The translations under genes were made by a program, and so were the position numbers. DNA of 64,000 nucleotides from Skeletonema tropicum (lineage: Eukaryota > Bacillariophyta > Thalassiosirophyceae > Thalassiosirales > Thalassiosiraceae), in NCBI GenBank assembly GCA_037178625.1, contig CM074128.1, positions 4,402,001-4,466,000 on the forward strand, given 5' to 3'. This document shows positions 42,270 through 53,700 of this stretch, in pieces. Position 1 is the first letter of the stretch, and the number at the start of each line of letters is the position of its first letter. Below the pieces are notes generated by a model. It worked only from the letters and a program-made list of their open reading frames with translations. It searched no databases and had not been told where the DNA came from.

Positions 42270-45200
42270 TCATCGTCTGCCTCTTCCTCCTCTCCCCCCT
42301 CTTCCTCGACCTCTTCCTCCACGACCACCGCCTCTGCCCCTACCTCGACCGCCACGTGAAGAAGCTTTCATCCTTTCATCCCCATGGTGAATTCTTACTA
42401 ATCCTTGTAACATTTCATCTGCTGCAAAGCACGACGTGTATTTCTTTTTGCCTCCTTCTAGAGGCGACTCTCCTTCTTTGAATTCAATTGACATCATCCT
42501 GCAACCAAGCACTTCGTCTTTTGCGTTCAGAACCGTGACTTTTTCAACGCTCTTTGGCATATGAACGATCGTAGGTTCGCGCGTTGAGACTAACCGCCAC
42601 TTTGGGCCTAGATGCGGGTCTAGAATCAGAACGCCATTGCTCTCTGGATCAGGTGACACTGTCATTTCTTCAATCAATGGCATTTTGTCAGGGTGTGGAC
42701 ATTCCCTTATCATGTTCTTCCCAGCCATTCTTCTAATGTTCCTTTCTTTATTTTCATCTTCTTCATCACCAGGCGTAGTCGTCGTATCTTCTCCTGGAAT
42801 TTGTCCCCACTCTGGTTTTGGATTGTTGAAGCAGTTTGGACATAGAGGGAAAGTCCGAGGCGGAGCTCCAACAGAGTATAGACAGAGCTCAAAGTTACAT
42901 CCTTCTACCGGACAATTTCGCCCAGTCCATTGTTTGATCTCGCCGCCGATAGGGAGTACATATACAGTCTCGGTCGTTTTATTATAGAGTCGTGGTGGTG
43001 GTCCAGTGATGAATTGCAAATAACGTCGTGTCAAACCGCATCTAGTGAATGGCTTACCAACATCCTGTAGTTTCGCAAAAGAACTTCCAAAGAGAACATC
43101 CATCTTAGAGATGTTGTCAACGAAGTAATTGAACTTGGCAGAAAATAAATCGATCGCTTTCCTCACAACTACATCTCTTTCGGCAAGCCCTTTAGCAATG
43201 TTATTACACTGACCCTCAATATCAGAACGAATCGTCGGCAAAACCAAAGAATTGTCAATAAGATGGTAACCTTGCGCGAGCACAAGACCCAATTTCGATG
43301 GTTTTAGTTTCCTTCCAGGAATGAGCTCCACGTAGAATCTCTTGATAATATTTTCAATGTGGGTGGAGATGGAAGCATCGGTTCCAATACCGTGCTTTTC
43401 CATACGACTAATCAGCTCTGACTCGGTGAGGTATGTTGGAGGAGTCGTCATCTTTTCTTTAATGTCGAGCGTACAGAACTTGCCTGACGGAGCCACGGAC
43501 ACCTTATTTCCCGACTTCTTGGACCCTGAGAAGAATAAGCCGTACATATCACCTTCTTTGAACTCTGGGAGATCCTTCTCCTCTTCCTCTTCTTCGCCGA
43601 ATGGAACATCTTCACGCTCGTCGCCGTATTGTTTGTGAAGCATTATAGCTAGAAAACCGGGGTCGATGAGTGTTTTACCGCGGATAGTAAAATTACCCTT
43701 CTCGCCTAGCTCCTCAAGTGATATTTTGACGGTTGTAGACCTCCACTTTGCATCATGACTTACGGATGCAATAAAATGTCTTGTTACAAGATCATACACT
43801 CTTGCCGAGTCTCCACTCAACTCACCAGCCCGAGCATGCCGACAGGGTGTGATGGGAGGGTCTGTTAAAGGTGAAGTTAGTCTTGGTATTCAAGAGAAAC
43901 AAATAAAAAATGTTCAAAATGATGTCTGCACTTACGATCTCCCATATCGACTCCTCCTTTGGCAACGTTGACGCCATCTCTCAGTAAGTCTCGAACGTAA
44001 GATCCCCATCGGTTGTCTTGAACCTGATCTTGCAAGGTACCTACAATATCAAAAGACTTGGGATATCGAGTAGATTCTGTTCGTGGATAAGACAGGTAGC
44101 CGCTGAGATACAAGCGTTCAGCAATCTGTAATGCAGAGTGGGGTCCAATACCAAGTGCTTTACTACATGCCTTCAAAAGGGCGACAGTATTGAGTGGGAC
44201 AGGTCTGCCTTGGTTTTTATCTTTTGTGATAACAGAAGTAACTTTGGCCACACTCGGTGGATTTGCATCTCTGCATGTTGCAATGTAGCTGTCAACCTTG
44301 TTGCGATTGAATGATCTACCCGAGTCCCAAACTGCTCGACACATTGTACCCGCGTTCATTATTCCCAAATCAAGCAGCCAATAAGGCTCCGGTTTGAAAG
44401 TTTCCATCTCCAAATGTCTCTGCACACAAAATCCAAGCGTCGGAGTTTGACATGGCCCGTACGATAACACAGCACTGTCTAAATCACCATAACGACCTTG
44501 GAAGTAACGCGTCTGAAAGCGTGAAAACGCGACGCCAACTTTCAAATCCAATTCTTGGCGAGCGTCTACAGAAAGGCTTTGGAACTTATCTGGCTTACCG
44601 AGTGAGTTGTATGCTTTCTTAATATCAGATGGGTTGATTGCACTAAAATGAGCTCGGTAGACTCGATCAAATTTTGATCCAGAGCCAGCCATTAGGTGCA
44701 TACAACATTCGAGAACTTCAAAGTTAATGTTCTCTCCCTCTCTGATGAAATGCAACGAGTGTGAGTGACATGTTAAGTAACCGAACATCCAAAATAACAA
44801 TGATAAACAACATATATGGTAACTCACCTATCACAGTCCATCCATAACACTAGAAAATCCCCACCCTTGGTAATTTCTTGCAAATGCTTGACAACACTAC
44901 CTTTACATGGCTTCTTTACTACTGGAGCATGGAATAACTCCGCAGGATCGACTGTATCCCACGACTGAAACTCAGAAGGGAAGTCGACATTGAATACATG
45001 CCCTGCGACCGATGATACAACATGAGTTACTTTCGAAGCTTTTGGTGCCTTGGGAAATGGTGCATTGTCTACAAACTCGTGTACGGGGAGTGATTTTCCA
45101 TAGGATTTGTTCCCTCCGCCACCAAGACCGACGGCAATTGCTTGACCGATACTGGGTTTTTCGGCAATATGGACAACTGTGATGGGACGCCCTGCTCCGT

Positions 45201-45900
45201 AGTTTAAATCGTTGGTTGTTTGTGGCTGATTGGGTGGAATGGATTGCTTATTATTACTGTTTTTAGATGCGGAAGAAGATGCAGAAGCAGGCTTTTTGTT
45301 TGGTTTGGCCGCCTTTTTTTGTTGTTTCTCTTGTTTCTGTGGTTGCTTTGATGTTGCACTGCCCACTACTTCTTGCTTTCCATCTTTGTTATCTACACGA
45401 GAATTATTCTGTTTCTTCTTTTGTGCTTTTGATTTTCCTTTATTGTTGTTGGTGCCTTTCTCTTTGCCTTGCTGCTGTTTCTTGTCATTTGGCTTGTCCT
45501 TTTTCCCTTTATTCACTTGTCCGTCAGGATTTTTATTATTGGTTTCGTTGTTAGTATTATTTTGCTTTTCATTATTTTGTGGTCGTGGCGATTTTGATTT
45601 ACCACCATCTTTATTCTTGCCCTTGTAATTGCCCTTGCTTTTTGTATTGGGCTCTTTGCCAACTGCCGCATCAGTCGACGCATTGTCACCTTTGCCATGA
45701 CTTTGTTTCGGCTTCGTTGCTTCTTTAGGCCTGTTGTTATTTTTGCTCCTATTATTATTTCTCTTCTGTGGAGCTTTATTGTTATTGCTTTTGAATAATT
45801 TCTTTCCGTCGCTACGATCATTATTGGCTGCTGCAGCAGCGGCCGGTACGAAGGGAGCAGCGTCCACTTTCAACTTATCTACCGCTGCAGTATCCGTCAT
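42270..45900 (-). CDS. DNA/RNA topoisomerase III beta-like, with N-terminal basic extension
   Basis: Three exons, 45900..44828, 44741..43936 and 43861..42270, with consistent phases, give 1156 residues. The Toprim domain starts near residue 239 (ITVVHIAEKPSIGQAIAVGL) and has the acidic cluster LWMDCDREGENI split by intron 1. The catalytic tyrosine lies in GYLSYPRTESTRYP (about Tyr576). DHPPITPCRHA is typical of type IA topoisomerases and is split by intron 2. A zinc-binding block CPVEGC...CPNC lies near 890-920. The last 35 residues are an RGG box (RGGRGRGRGGGRGGRGRGRG), a feature of TOP3B that mediates RNA binding. The enzyme relaxes and decatenates single-stranded DNA and RNA, usually with TDRD3. 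The first 235 residues are an extra Asn/Lys/Gln-rich tract that accounts for the excess over human TOP3B (862). No TDRD3 partner is in the window. Confidence 0.9.
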
Positions 45901-46373
45901 TTTTTTTATCTGCGGCTATGTAAAGAGTTCCGAAGAGATCTGTGGAGAGATCCTTTGCCTCCTTCCTCCTTCGGTGGCTTGAAGAGATAAGATTCTGTAT
46001 GTGTATGGCATCAACGTTGTGCGCAACGTGAGGTTTTTGGGAATGAGATAAGTATGACGTGTCCAAATAATGAGAAAAATGAGACATTTCATGACATCAT
46101 GTATAACACTGATGACGTGTCTTATAGGGTTTGTTTTACAGATGCGACAATCAACATCAGACATGTTGTCACCAAATAAGGGGGAAGAAGATCGCCATCA
46201 ATCAAGCTATCGCAACGTGAGGCTCGATGAAAACACGTAGTCCTGATTGATTGACTCGAGACTCGAGATGCTGCAAGAGATGTCAAATGTCAAGCTCACT
46301 CGCACCGTACAATAGTTATGCCGGCACTTCAGCTTCAGAATCCATTCGCTCCATAAAAATATGAGCTGACACC
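45901..46373. promoter_or_regulatory. Divergent promoter between TOP3B and HSF genes
   Basis: 473 bases lie between outward-facing starts. No element, RNA gene or clear TATA box was recognised; CCATAAAAATATGAG lies about 20 bases before the HSF ATG. Confidence 0.45.
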
Positions 46374-47081
46374 ATGATGAAGCAACAACAACAACAAGAG
46401 CAAGTCACCGCCGACAAGAGCAACTACCCTCGAACCGGGAAGCGAGGCGTGCCACAACAATTCCCTCGAAAGCTATTCGAAATGCTCGATGCGGAATCAA
46501 ACCGTATCAGGAGTGGATGTGTCGCTTGGTCGAGCTGTGGCCGGGCATTTCGCATTGTCAATGTGGCGGTGTTTTCGGAGGAGATCCTCCCTGCATATTT
46601 CAAGACTTCCAAGTTCAGTTCCTTTCAAAGAAATCTCAATCTGGTAAGTTTTCTACTGTCATGTATATTTTGCTGATATGTCGAGGAGCAATGCAGCTAA
46701 CATCTAAATGCATCAACACCCATCACATCACAGTATGGCTTCGCCAAGATTAACAAAGGTGTCTACGCACATCCGCAATTCCGTCGTGGTGACAAGGAAG
46801 GGCTCACCCAGCTACGAAAGAGAGTGAAAGCTTCAAGAGCAGCATCATCATCATCATCCAACAAGATTACTCCTCCATCAAGTCCAACATCATCTAGAAT
46901 GGTGTCACCACCCATGTCACCGACACAGCTGGATTATCATCCTCCGTTACAGCATCAGCAACATGATGCATCATCGGAGCGTTTGTTAATACTGGCTCAA
47001 GCGGTACGGGTTGCCATGGTACTAGAGGCTGGTAGCAATGTCAGCAAAGAGAGCAATATTTTTCCTTCTGTTTACTGTTAA
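46374..47081 (+). CDS. Heat-shock-factor-type transcription factor, short
   Basis: Two exons, 46374..46643 and 46734..47081, phase 0, 205 residues. The HSF DNA-binding domain fills residues 25-125: PQQFPRKLFEMLDAE, then CVAWSSCGRAFRI, then the recognition-helix region FKTSKFSSFQRNLNL joined by splicing to YGFAKINKGVYAHPQF, and RGDKEGLTQLRKR. The FxSFxRxLNxYGFxK signature is split by the intron between NL and YGF. HSF proteins bind inverted nGAAn repeats, and diatom genomes carry many HSF genes. Only a Ser/Pro-rich tail of about 75 residues follows. No heptad-repeat trimerisation domain is evident, so it may act as a monomer or depend on partners. The poly-Gln start and Ser/Pro tail are low complexity. 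Confidence 0.9.
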
Positions 47082-47336
47082 GCTTGTAGTGGCTCTAACC
47101 TCGTGTGAAGAGAGGTTAGAGAGCTACGATAAACGCACAAGAGCACATTGGGTGCCAATACTGGGATAGATAAAATACATAATAAGTATAATGAATATAG
47201 ATAGACAGAGAAATAAACTTTTTGTTACTTTGACACACTGCTCTTCTGTGGCGCTGATTCCATCATTGTGGAAATGATCCATCACTTAAACTCTCACCCA
47301 TTACAATATTGTTGAATACGAAACCACCACTCTTAT

Positions 47337-48354
47337 CTATTTCTCCGCAAGCTTCTTCTTAATATGAGCAATCGCCTTCCCCGGATTCAAATGCTTCGGA
47401 CAAACCTTGGTACAATTCATAATCGTATGACAACGATACAACTTGAACGCATCATCCAACTCCGCCAACCTCTTATCCTGAAACTCATCCCTCGAATCTT
47501 CAATCCATCGATAGGCCTGCATCAACACCGCTGGTCCGAGGTACTTATCGGCATTCCACCAATAGGATGGACAAGCGGTACTACAGCACGCACAAAGGAT
47601 ACATTCGTACATACCATCAAGTTTGGCACGATCCTCACGAGTTTGGAGGAACTCCGCCTGTCCTTCCATCTTGCCCTCCTTGGTCTGAAGCCACGGTTCA
47701 ATGGAACGGTATTGTTCGTAAAAGTTTCCCATGTCGGGGACCAAATCTTTAATAACGTACATGTGTGGCAATGGATAAATTTTCATGACATCCCCTCCAC
47801 CACTGCTGCTTTTGGTTGATCCGTCCTCTTCCTTGGGATCAATGTAACAAAGACAGGCTAGAGTGTTGCGTCCGTTGATATTCATGGCACAGGATCCGCA
47901 GATGCCCTCACGGCAGGAACGACGGAATGTGAGTGTGGGATCTTGTTCGGATTTGATTTTGATGAGGGCATCGAGAACCATGGGGCCGCAGTCATTGAGG
48001 TCTACGGGGTAGGTTGAGAGGTACTGATAGACGTTGTGAAAAGACGAAGAACGAGTTAGAAACGCAATATTAGAACCGTTCGAACAAAAATGACATGATG
48101 AAATATCTATTGTTATTTCCACTCACTGGCTTTTGACGATGATCCGGATCCCATCGATAAATCTTGAAATATTTAATACGCTCCTCTTGATTGGCAACGG
48201 GTGGTGGAGTGGTACTCTTCACCTTGAGTGATTCGGTAGTCGTAGAGAGGGCACGGAACAGTGTAGTCGAGGAAGAAGCCGATGATGCGTTGGATGAAAC
48301 TGTAGTAGTGGTGGAACGGGCCACTGCTGCTCTGAGTGAATTCAAACCCAGCAT
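47337..48354 (-). CDS. Succinate dehydrogenase iron-sulfur subunit
   Basis: Two exons, 48354..48127 and 48023..47337, phase 0, give 304 residues. The first 50 residues are Ser/Thr/Arg-rich with few acids, a mitochondrial presequence. The N-terminal ferredoxin domain contains [14 protein letters not shown] and the [2Fe-2S] motif CREGICGSC plus CLCY. The C-terminal domain has [16 protein letters not shown] and [21 protein letters not shown], which bind the [4Fe-4S] and [3Fe-4S] clusters. SDHB is the electron-transfer subunit of complex II in the inner mitochondrial membrane, passing electrons from succinate (via SDHA) to ubiquinone. A Ser/Gly insert ([14 protein letters not shown]) lengthens one surface loop. 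No signs of damage. Confidence 0.96.
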
Positions 48355-48616
48355 TTTTATTAGGTCTTTCTTATCGTCTATTACAAGTCTTTATTGGAAC
48401 TATCTCTATGATGTTATTGCTTCGCCGCCATGAGTATTTTGTTGGTTGTTTCAACCGCCCGCAACACAAAAGAACCGGAAGAAGGACGATCTTTGGGCGA
48501 TGATGCTTCCGCTTTGGATTTTTTGACTTTTTGATTTTGACTCGGCGGCGAGGAATGAGACACCCATCTCAAAATATTCTCCTTCCCCTTCACGTGACAG
48601 CCTGCCCACGCACTCA

Positions 48617-48670
48617 CTACCGCGCAAAAAAAATCAGAGCTGAAAAAAAATCAGAGCCAGCTCTGATTTG
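48617..48670. repeat. Element end: CTACCGCGC, A-tract, AATCAGAGC palindrome
   Basis: CTACCGCGC and eight A are followed by ATCAGAGC, a second A8, and the palindrome AAATCAGAGCCAGCTCTGATTT. The outer motif equals the end of the 8095 element; the inner tandem (A-tract plus 8-base word) has the same plan but a different word. Confidence 0.7.
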
Positions 48671-49114
48671 AGATTTTTGCTAACAAACTACGCACAAAAC
48701 ACAAAACTCGACTGCATTAGTTGCCTCTATGCCCTACTACGCCGCAACATCGACCCTCCACCTACCTGCACCGGCCATAAGTTGATAGTGCATGTTATTA
48801 CCTTTCGATTAACCGCTGGGAGTCATCCATATACACTATACTCGCATTACAGCGGCTGCATAGGTGCTCATATACGCATGCGTCATACATAGAAGCACTA
48901 GAATTGCCTAGCGAAAATAGGCACTTTTGGTACGTCTGTAACTCTTTATCGTCTCAATATAATTCGGTCGCCTAAATTATATTTGCATTCGGATACATCT
49001 CCTAAAGACATTCCGCGTATTTAGTTTGGGTTCAATACGATTACAGGTGCGCTCTAGGAGGGTATGCTCACATGGTTGTTTTGTCTATTTTGTTAGTGTT
49101 TTGCTAGTTGATGC

Positions 49115-49157
49115 GGGGCGCGCGCAAAAAAATTAAATCAGAGCCAGCTCTGATTTA
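49115..49157. repeat. Second copy of the AATCAGAGC palindrome module
   Basis: GGGGCGCGCGC and seven A are followed by TTAAATCAGAGCC and AGCTCTGATTTATTT. The palindrome is the same as at 48650, about 490 bases away, and the GC-rich lead-in resembles a degraded CTACCGCGC end in the same (direct) orientation. Confidence 0.65.
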
Positions 49158-49419
49158 TTTTCTGCAGTAGCTCATGTCTAGTGAGGGATACAGCCTTCTT
49201 CAATAGCTCTGGTTGTCCTCCTCATCTAATAATTAACGCCGCCGCCACTCGATCAAAATAATTCAGAGGAGTATCCTGTGAACCACAACTCGAAATTGGA
49301 CTCTGCCTGTGTAATTGGAAAGCAACTAAGTATCATCTATCTCAGCTCTCAACAAGTCTCACACAAAAGCATCACATCACAATTGAATATTTAAAGGTCA
49401 CATCATCATACATCACAAT

Positions 49420-50757
49420 ATGTCTCTACACGCCCTCTCTCCCACAGCATCCAAGCTCAAAACGAAACTCGAATCATTTGTCAACACACGATGCATCCCC
49501 GCCGAAAAAATATATGACGAGCACATTTCCAATTTTGTAGGACAGGAGCGATGGACACCTGCAGCTGTCCCTCCCATCATTGACGAATTGAAGAGGGAGG
49601 CACAGCAATTGGGGTTTTGGAATCTATTCTTACCCCATCCGCTTCCTGACCACTTGATGACATCATCATTGTCACAGAAGATTCAGATTGCACCGTCAAT
49701 CTATCTATCCAATCGAGAATACGGAATCCTATGTGAGGTAATGGGACGATCCTCTCTGGCACCCGAGGCATGCAACTGTTCCGCTCCCGACACTGGCAAT
49801 ATGGAAGTGCTACTCAAACACGGCACAAACGAACAACAAGTGCAATATCTGTTACCACTGTTACAGGGGAAAATACGTAGTACGTTCCTAATGACGGAAC
49901 CGGATGTGGCTTCGTCGGATGCACGTAATTTGGAAACGAAGTTGACTAAAATTATCGAAAGTGATGGACGTAGTGTTCGATATGTATTGAATGGGAGGAA
50001 GTGGTGGTCGACGGGAGCAATGGATCCTAGGTGTAAGGTTGCTATCGTAGTATGCAAAATGGATTATAGTCATCCGTCGTGTGTGGAAGAGCAACATCAA
50101 CAACAGCGTGGACATCAAACTATTGTCATTGTACCAATGTCTCACCCTGGTATTAAATGTGTACGGGCATTGACAGTCTTTGGTAGCGATGACGCACCCC
50201 ATGGTCATGCCGAAGTATCACTCACCAACATTGAGTTGGATGAATCTGCCGTTATCTTGGGTGAAGGACGAGGATTTGAAATCGCCCAAAGTCGTCTTGG
50301 TCCAGGTAGGATCCATCACTGCATGAGAGCAATTGGGATGGCAGCACGGTGTTATGAATTAATGTTGGAACGGACAATGCAACGTCAGACATTTGGCAAG
50401 TTTTTACATGAGCATGGGTCCTGTCGTGCTTTGATTGCAGATTCTCGAAGTGATCTGGAGGCGGCGAGGTTGTTGACATTGGCATGTGCGGATGATATTG
50501 ATCAGCTTGGTGCCAAGGGTGCGAGAGATAAGATTGCTATGATCAAAGTGGCCGTGCCAGAATATACCTTTCGAGTTGTGGATAGAGCGGTGCAGATTTT
50601 TGGAGGTGCCGGGGTCTCCTCTGATTTTCCCTTGGCTCGTGCTTTGGTAGGTCTTCGTACTTTGAGAATAGCAGATGGACCAGATGAAGTACACAAAGTT
50701 ACATTGGCGAAATTGGAGCTAAAAAAGGCTAAAAAGCGTATGCAATCGAAGATTTAA
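49420..50757 (+). CDS. Acyl-CoA dehydrogenase, ACAD10/11-like, peroxisome-type C-terminus
   Basis: Single exon, 445 residues. Family features in order: an N-terminal helical domain, FLMTEPDVASSDARNLET (flavin and substrate contact), YVLNGRKWWSTGAMDPRCK, VFGSDDAPHGHAEVSL, the C-terminal helical domain with GPGRIHHCMRAIGMAARCYE and RTMQRQTFGKFLHEHGS, then VDRAVQIFGGAGVSSDFPLA and ADGPDEVH near the end. This wording matches the ACAD10/11 branch, which acts on long or 4-hydroxy acyl-CoAs; the kinase-like (APH) domain found in animal homologues is absent. The last three residues SKI resemble a type 1 peroxisomal signal (SKL variant), while no mitochondrial presequence is seen, so peroxisomal location is suggested. 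The enzyme forms trans-2-enoyl-CoA with FAD as cofactor. Its stop lies 25 bases from the stop of the convergent ASCC3 gene. Confidence 0.88.
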   Translation: MSLHALSPTASKLKTKLESFVNTRCIPAEKIYDEHISNFVGQERWTPAAVPPIIDELKREAQQLGFWNLFLPHPLPDHLMTSSLSQKIQIAPSIYLSNREYGILCEVMGRSSLAPEACNCSAPDTGNMEVLLKHGTNEQQVQYLLPLLQGKIRSTFLMTEPDVASSDARNLETKLTKIIESDGRSVRYVLNGRKWWSTGAMDPRCKVAIVVCKMDYSHPSCVEEQHQQQRGHQTIVIVPMSHPGIKCVRALTVFGSDDAPHGHAEVSLTNIELDESAVILGEGRGFEIAQSRLGPGRIHHCMRAIGMAARCYELMLERTMQRQTFGKFLHEHGSCRALIADSRSDLEAARLLTLACADDIDQLGAKGARDKIAMIKVAVPEYTFRVVDRAVQIFGGAGVSSDFPLARALVGLRTLRIADGPDEVHKVTLAKLELKKAKKRMQSKI

Positions 50758-50782
50758 CTTAAATGCATTCTACAGAGCGAGT

Positions 50783-53700
50783 CTATTCTTTGAGTGAAAT
50801 TTCAACTTCAAAGTCGCAGCCATTGACAAATTCATTTACAACCCTCAAGATAACAGCTTGCCCATCTGCATATGGGCCAGATTGAGTTTCAGCAATACTC
50901 CATTCAAATTCCAGCTTCATGTGCTTCTTCCATGACTTATCCTTCACAGAGTCAGGAATGGAAAATGATGATTTGCATAGTAAATATCCACCCTTGAGTG
51001 TCCCCAAAATAATGCTTACACTTTGACCGCCAGAGGTGTTTTTGTTGGCTTTCTTGCTGAATGGTCTTTTCCATCCATTCATAGACACGTTAAAATCGAT
51101 GTCAAGGCACCAACTATGAAAGTGAGATCCCTTCTTTAGCTCTCTTGCTACCTGGATATTGCTGAGTTTGATCGAAGGACCCCTTGTCGGAGACGGTGTG
51201 TCTGGCATCACACCACTATTGAAGATGCGACGCACCAATGGAAACGCAGAAAACAACTCAAAGTTGCCAGCGCTCGTTTTATCGTCCTCTGCAACAAACT
51301 CCATCGCAGCAAGCAAACGTGGAATTTGCTCGACAACAGTCCTCATATCGTTGATGTAATCGCTAATTGGGAGTTTGGACCTGAACATGAATGCCTGCAA
51401 TAGCAAAAAGCACTTCGTGTGCGGATCTAACATGATGTCGAGGATATTCTTTCCAGCACCCTTCTGTTTGTCCATCCACCAAGATACCTTGCTTAAATCG
51501 TATCCCCACGGCAACGACCTACTTAGCTCCAAGTTTAATTCTTCCTCGTTGTGTCTCACTGGCAATTCATTGAATTCGTGAGTGTGAGATAAGCAATACA
51601 AAATCTTCGCCATGCCATAAGTCGACACTACGTTCTTCGCGGTTAATGTTTGGATCCGCTGAATTCGAAAGGACGTTTTCGCATTACCAAGTAGGAAGGC
51701 ATCTTTCGGTGCATCTTGACTTTTCTTGGTATCAGCAGCATGCTGGGCCAAGATATTCTTCAGACTACGCGTTCCACTTTGCATCTGCTTGGGTGTTTGA
51801 TATTGAAGATAAAAATTGGAGGCAGCTCTTCCCAAAGAGGCCCCATCAACGTAGTAATCAGTACCCTCACTTTTATTAACAGTAATGCACCCATGTTCTT
51901 GCAACTTGTCAACTGTATCTTGAACAACCGACAGGAAGAAATCCTCTACGTCCACTTCCTCAGATGATTTAGCACCGTAGTAAGATGGATTCAACCTAAC
52001 ACGCCTAGCGTAAAATGTCCACTTGAGGTACCCAATAGCATCACTCAAAGAGCTAATGGTGCCAATAGAAATCTCAGCATTGATCGTTTCACACATTCGT
52101 TCGCCGAGGCAAGATTCAACTGGGAATGGATCGTAAAGGAACTTTTTGAGAAAGTTTTTCTTCGACTCCTCGCACATAATGACAGCCACTCCTTCCTTGT
52201 CAAATTGAGGACGCCCTGCTCTTCCCATCATTTGTAGCACGTCGGTGACGGGATAGTCCACATAACGACTCAATTTTCCGTCATAAAACTCAGTTCCTTT
52301 CACGATAACGAGATGTGCGGGCAAATTCACGCCCCATGCTAACGTAGCTGTTGCTATAAGAACTTGAATTGTGCCCTCAAGGTATAGTTTCTCGACCGTT
52401 TCGCGATCTTTCGACGTCAAACCAGCATGGTGAAGTCCGATGCCAAAAGTGATGGTGTGTTTTAATGCGTCATCATTCAACGTGCTAGCAATGGCTTCGA
52501 TGTATTCGTCACTGTCGCAATTGAGGAATGCCTTTGTATCCTCTTCCGATGCAGCATAGCTGATCAAGTCCATAGCTGTTAAGCGTGTCTGCCTCCTACT
52601 TGCTACAAATATCATTGATGGTTTGTTTGGGGAGAGGTCTTTAATTGCTGCATAGCAGGGCTTGTTCATTGTAGCCATTCGAGGGCAGTAATGCCGTCCA
52701 GGATAGCCTTGAATATGAACGACCATTGGAACAGGCCGGACAGATGGACGAAAGTTGTACAAACCTTGTTTTGCATCCACTCCAAATCCCTCCGTATCTA
52801 TCCCAATCCAATCAGCCAAGTCGTAAGGATTTGCAAGTGCCGTCGAGAGCCCCATAATTCTAGTCAATTCTGGAACTTTCCCACCATTATTTGCCTTGAC
52901 CTTATTTTCAGCTTGAACGAAACGACTGATAAACCGTGTTCGGCTAACAATTGCCTCCAACACTGCGCCACGCTCTTCTCCCAGCAAATGAATCTCATCA
53001 ATAATAAGGAGCCCAACTTCTCGGACGAATCTTTTGCCGATGCTTGCAGAACTTGAATCAAACCCTCCCGATACCCCACGCCATCCTCGAGAAATCAGAT
53101 CCCACTTCTCAGGAGTGCAAATGAGAACGTCGGAGTTGTTGAGTGCGCGTGAGTCATGAGATGTGTCCCCAGATAACTCAAGCACTTTCCAATTCAACGG
53201 CGGCGCACCAAGCCTTTTGCTCCATTCCTTGAGGCGCTCTCTTGCGAGTGACTTTAGCGGAGCAATGTACACACATTTGGCTTTTGGATTTTGTTTCTTC
53301 ATACGCAACAGCGCAAGTTCTGCAACTGTTGTTTTACCTGATCCAGTAGGGGCGCCTAGCAACACTGGCGTGTCTGTGTGGTATAATATGTGAAACAATT
53401 GCGTCTGGATCGGATTGAATGCATCAAATCGATTGCGGTACAGTTGCTCGTATCGCGGGTCAGCCAACGCTGTCACTGGAAGTGGTGTCAAATCGAACAG
53501 ATTTGTGAAAAAGGTTGGTGAACTTAAACCGCCCAATAGAACATGTCTAAATGAAACAGGAACCAATTGCTCCACCCCAACCCAATTATCTGACACGATA
53601 CGGATAAAGTATTGTTGTGGAAGAGGATCGAATACTGGGATGATCAACTCTAATTTCGTGCTATCAGGGTGAGTCCGTTTTGTGAAGAGGACATATTCGT

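Larger units (their letters stand above)
48355..49419. other. Gene-free interval with two related repeat modules
   Basis: Promoters of SDHB (left) and the acyl-CoA dehydrogenase (right) lie here. It contains two copies of an A-rich palindromic module (separate entries at 48617 and 49115). No coding frame is convincing. Confidence 0.5.

Noticed and set aside
45230..45628. Hydrophobic Phe/Leu/Cys-rich plus-strand frame
   Set aside because: Antisense of the Lys/Asn/Gln-rich extension of TOP3B.
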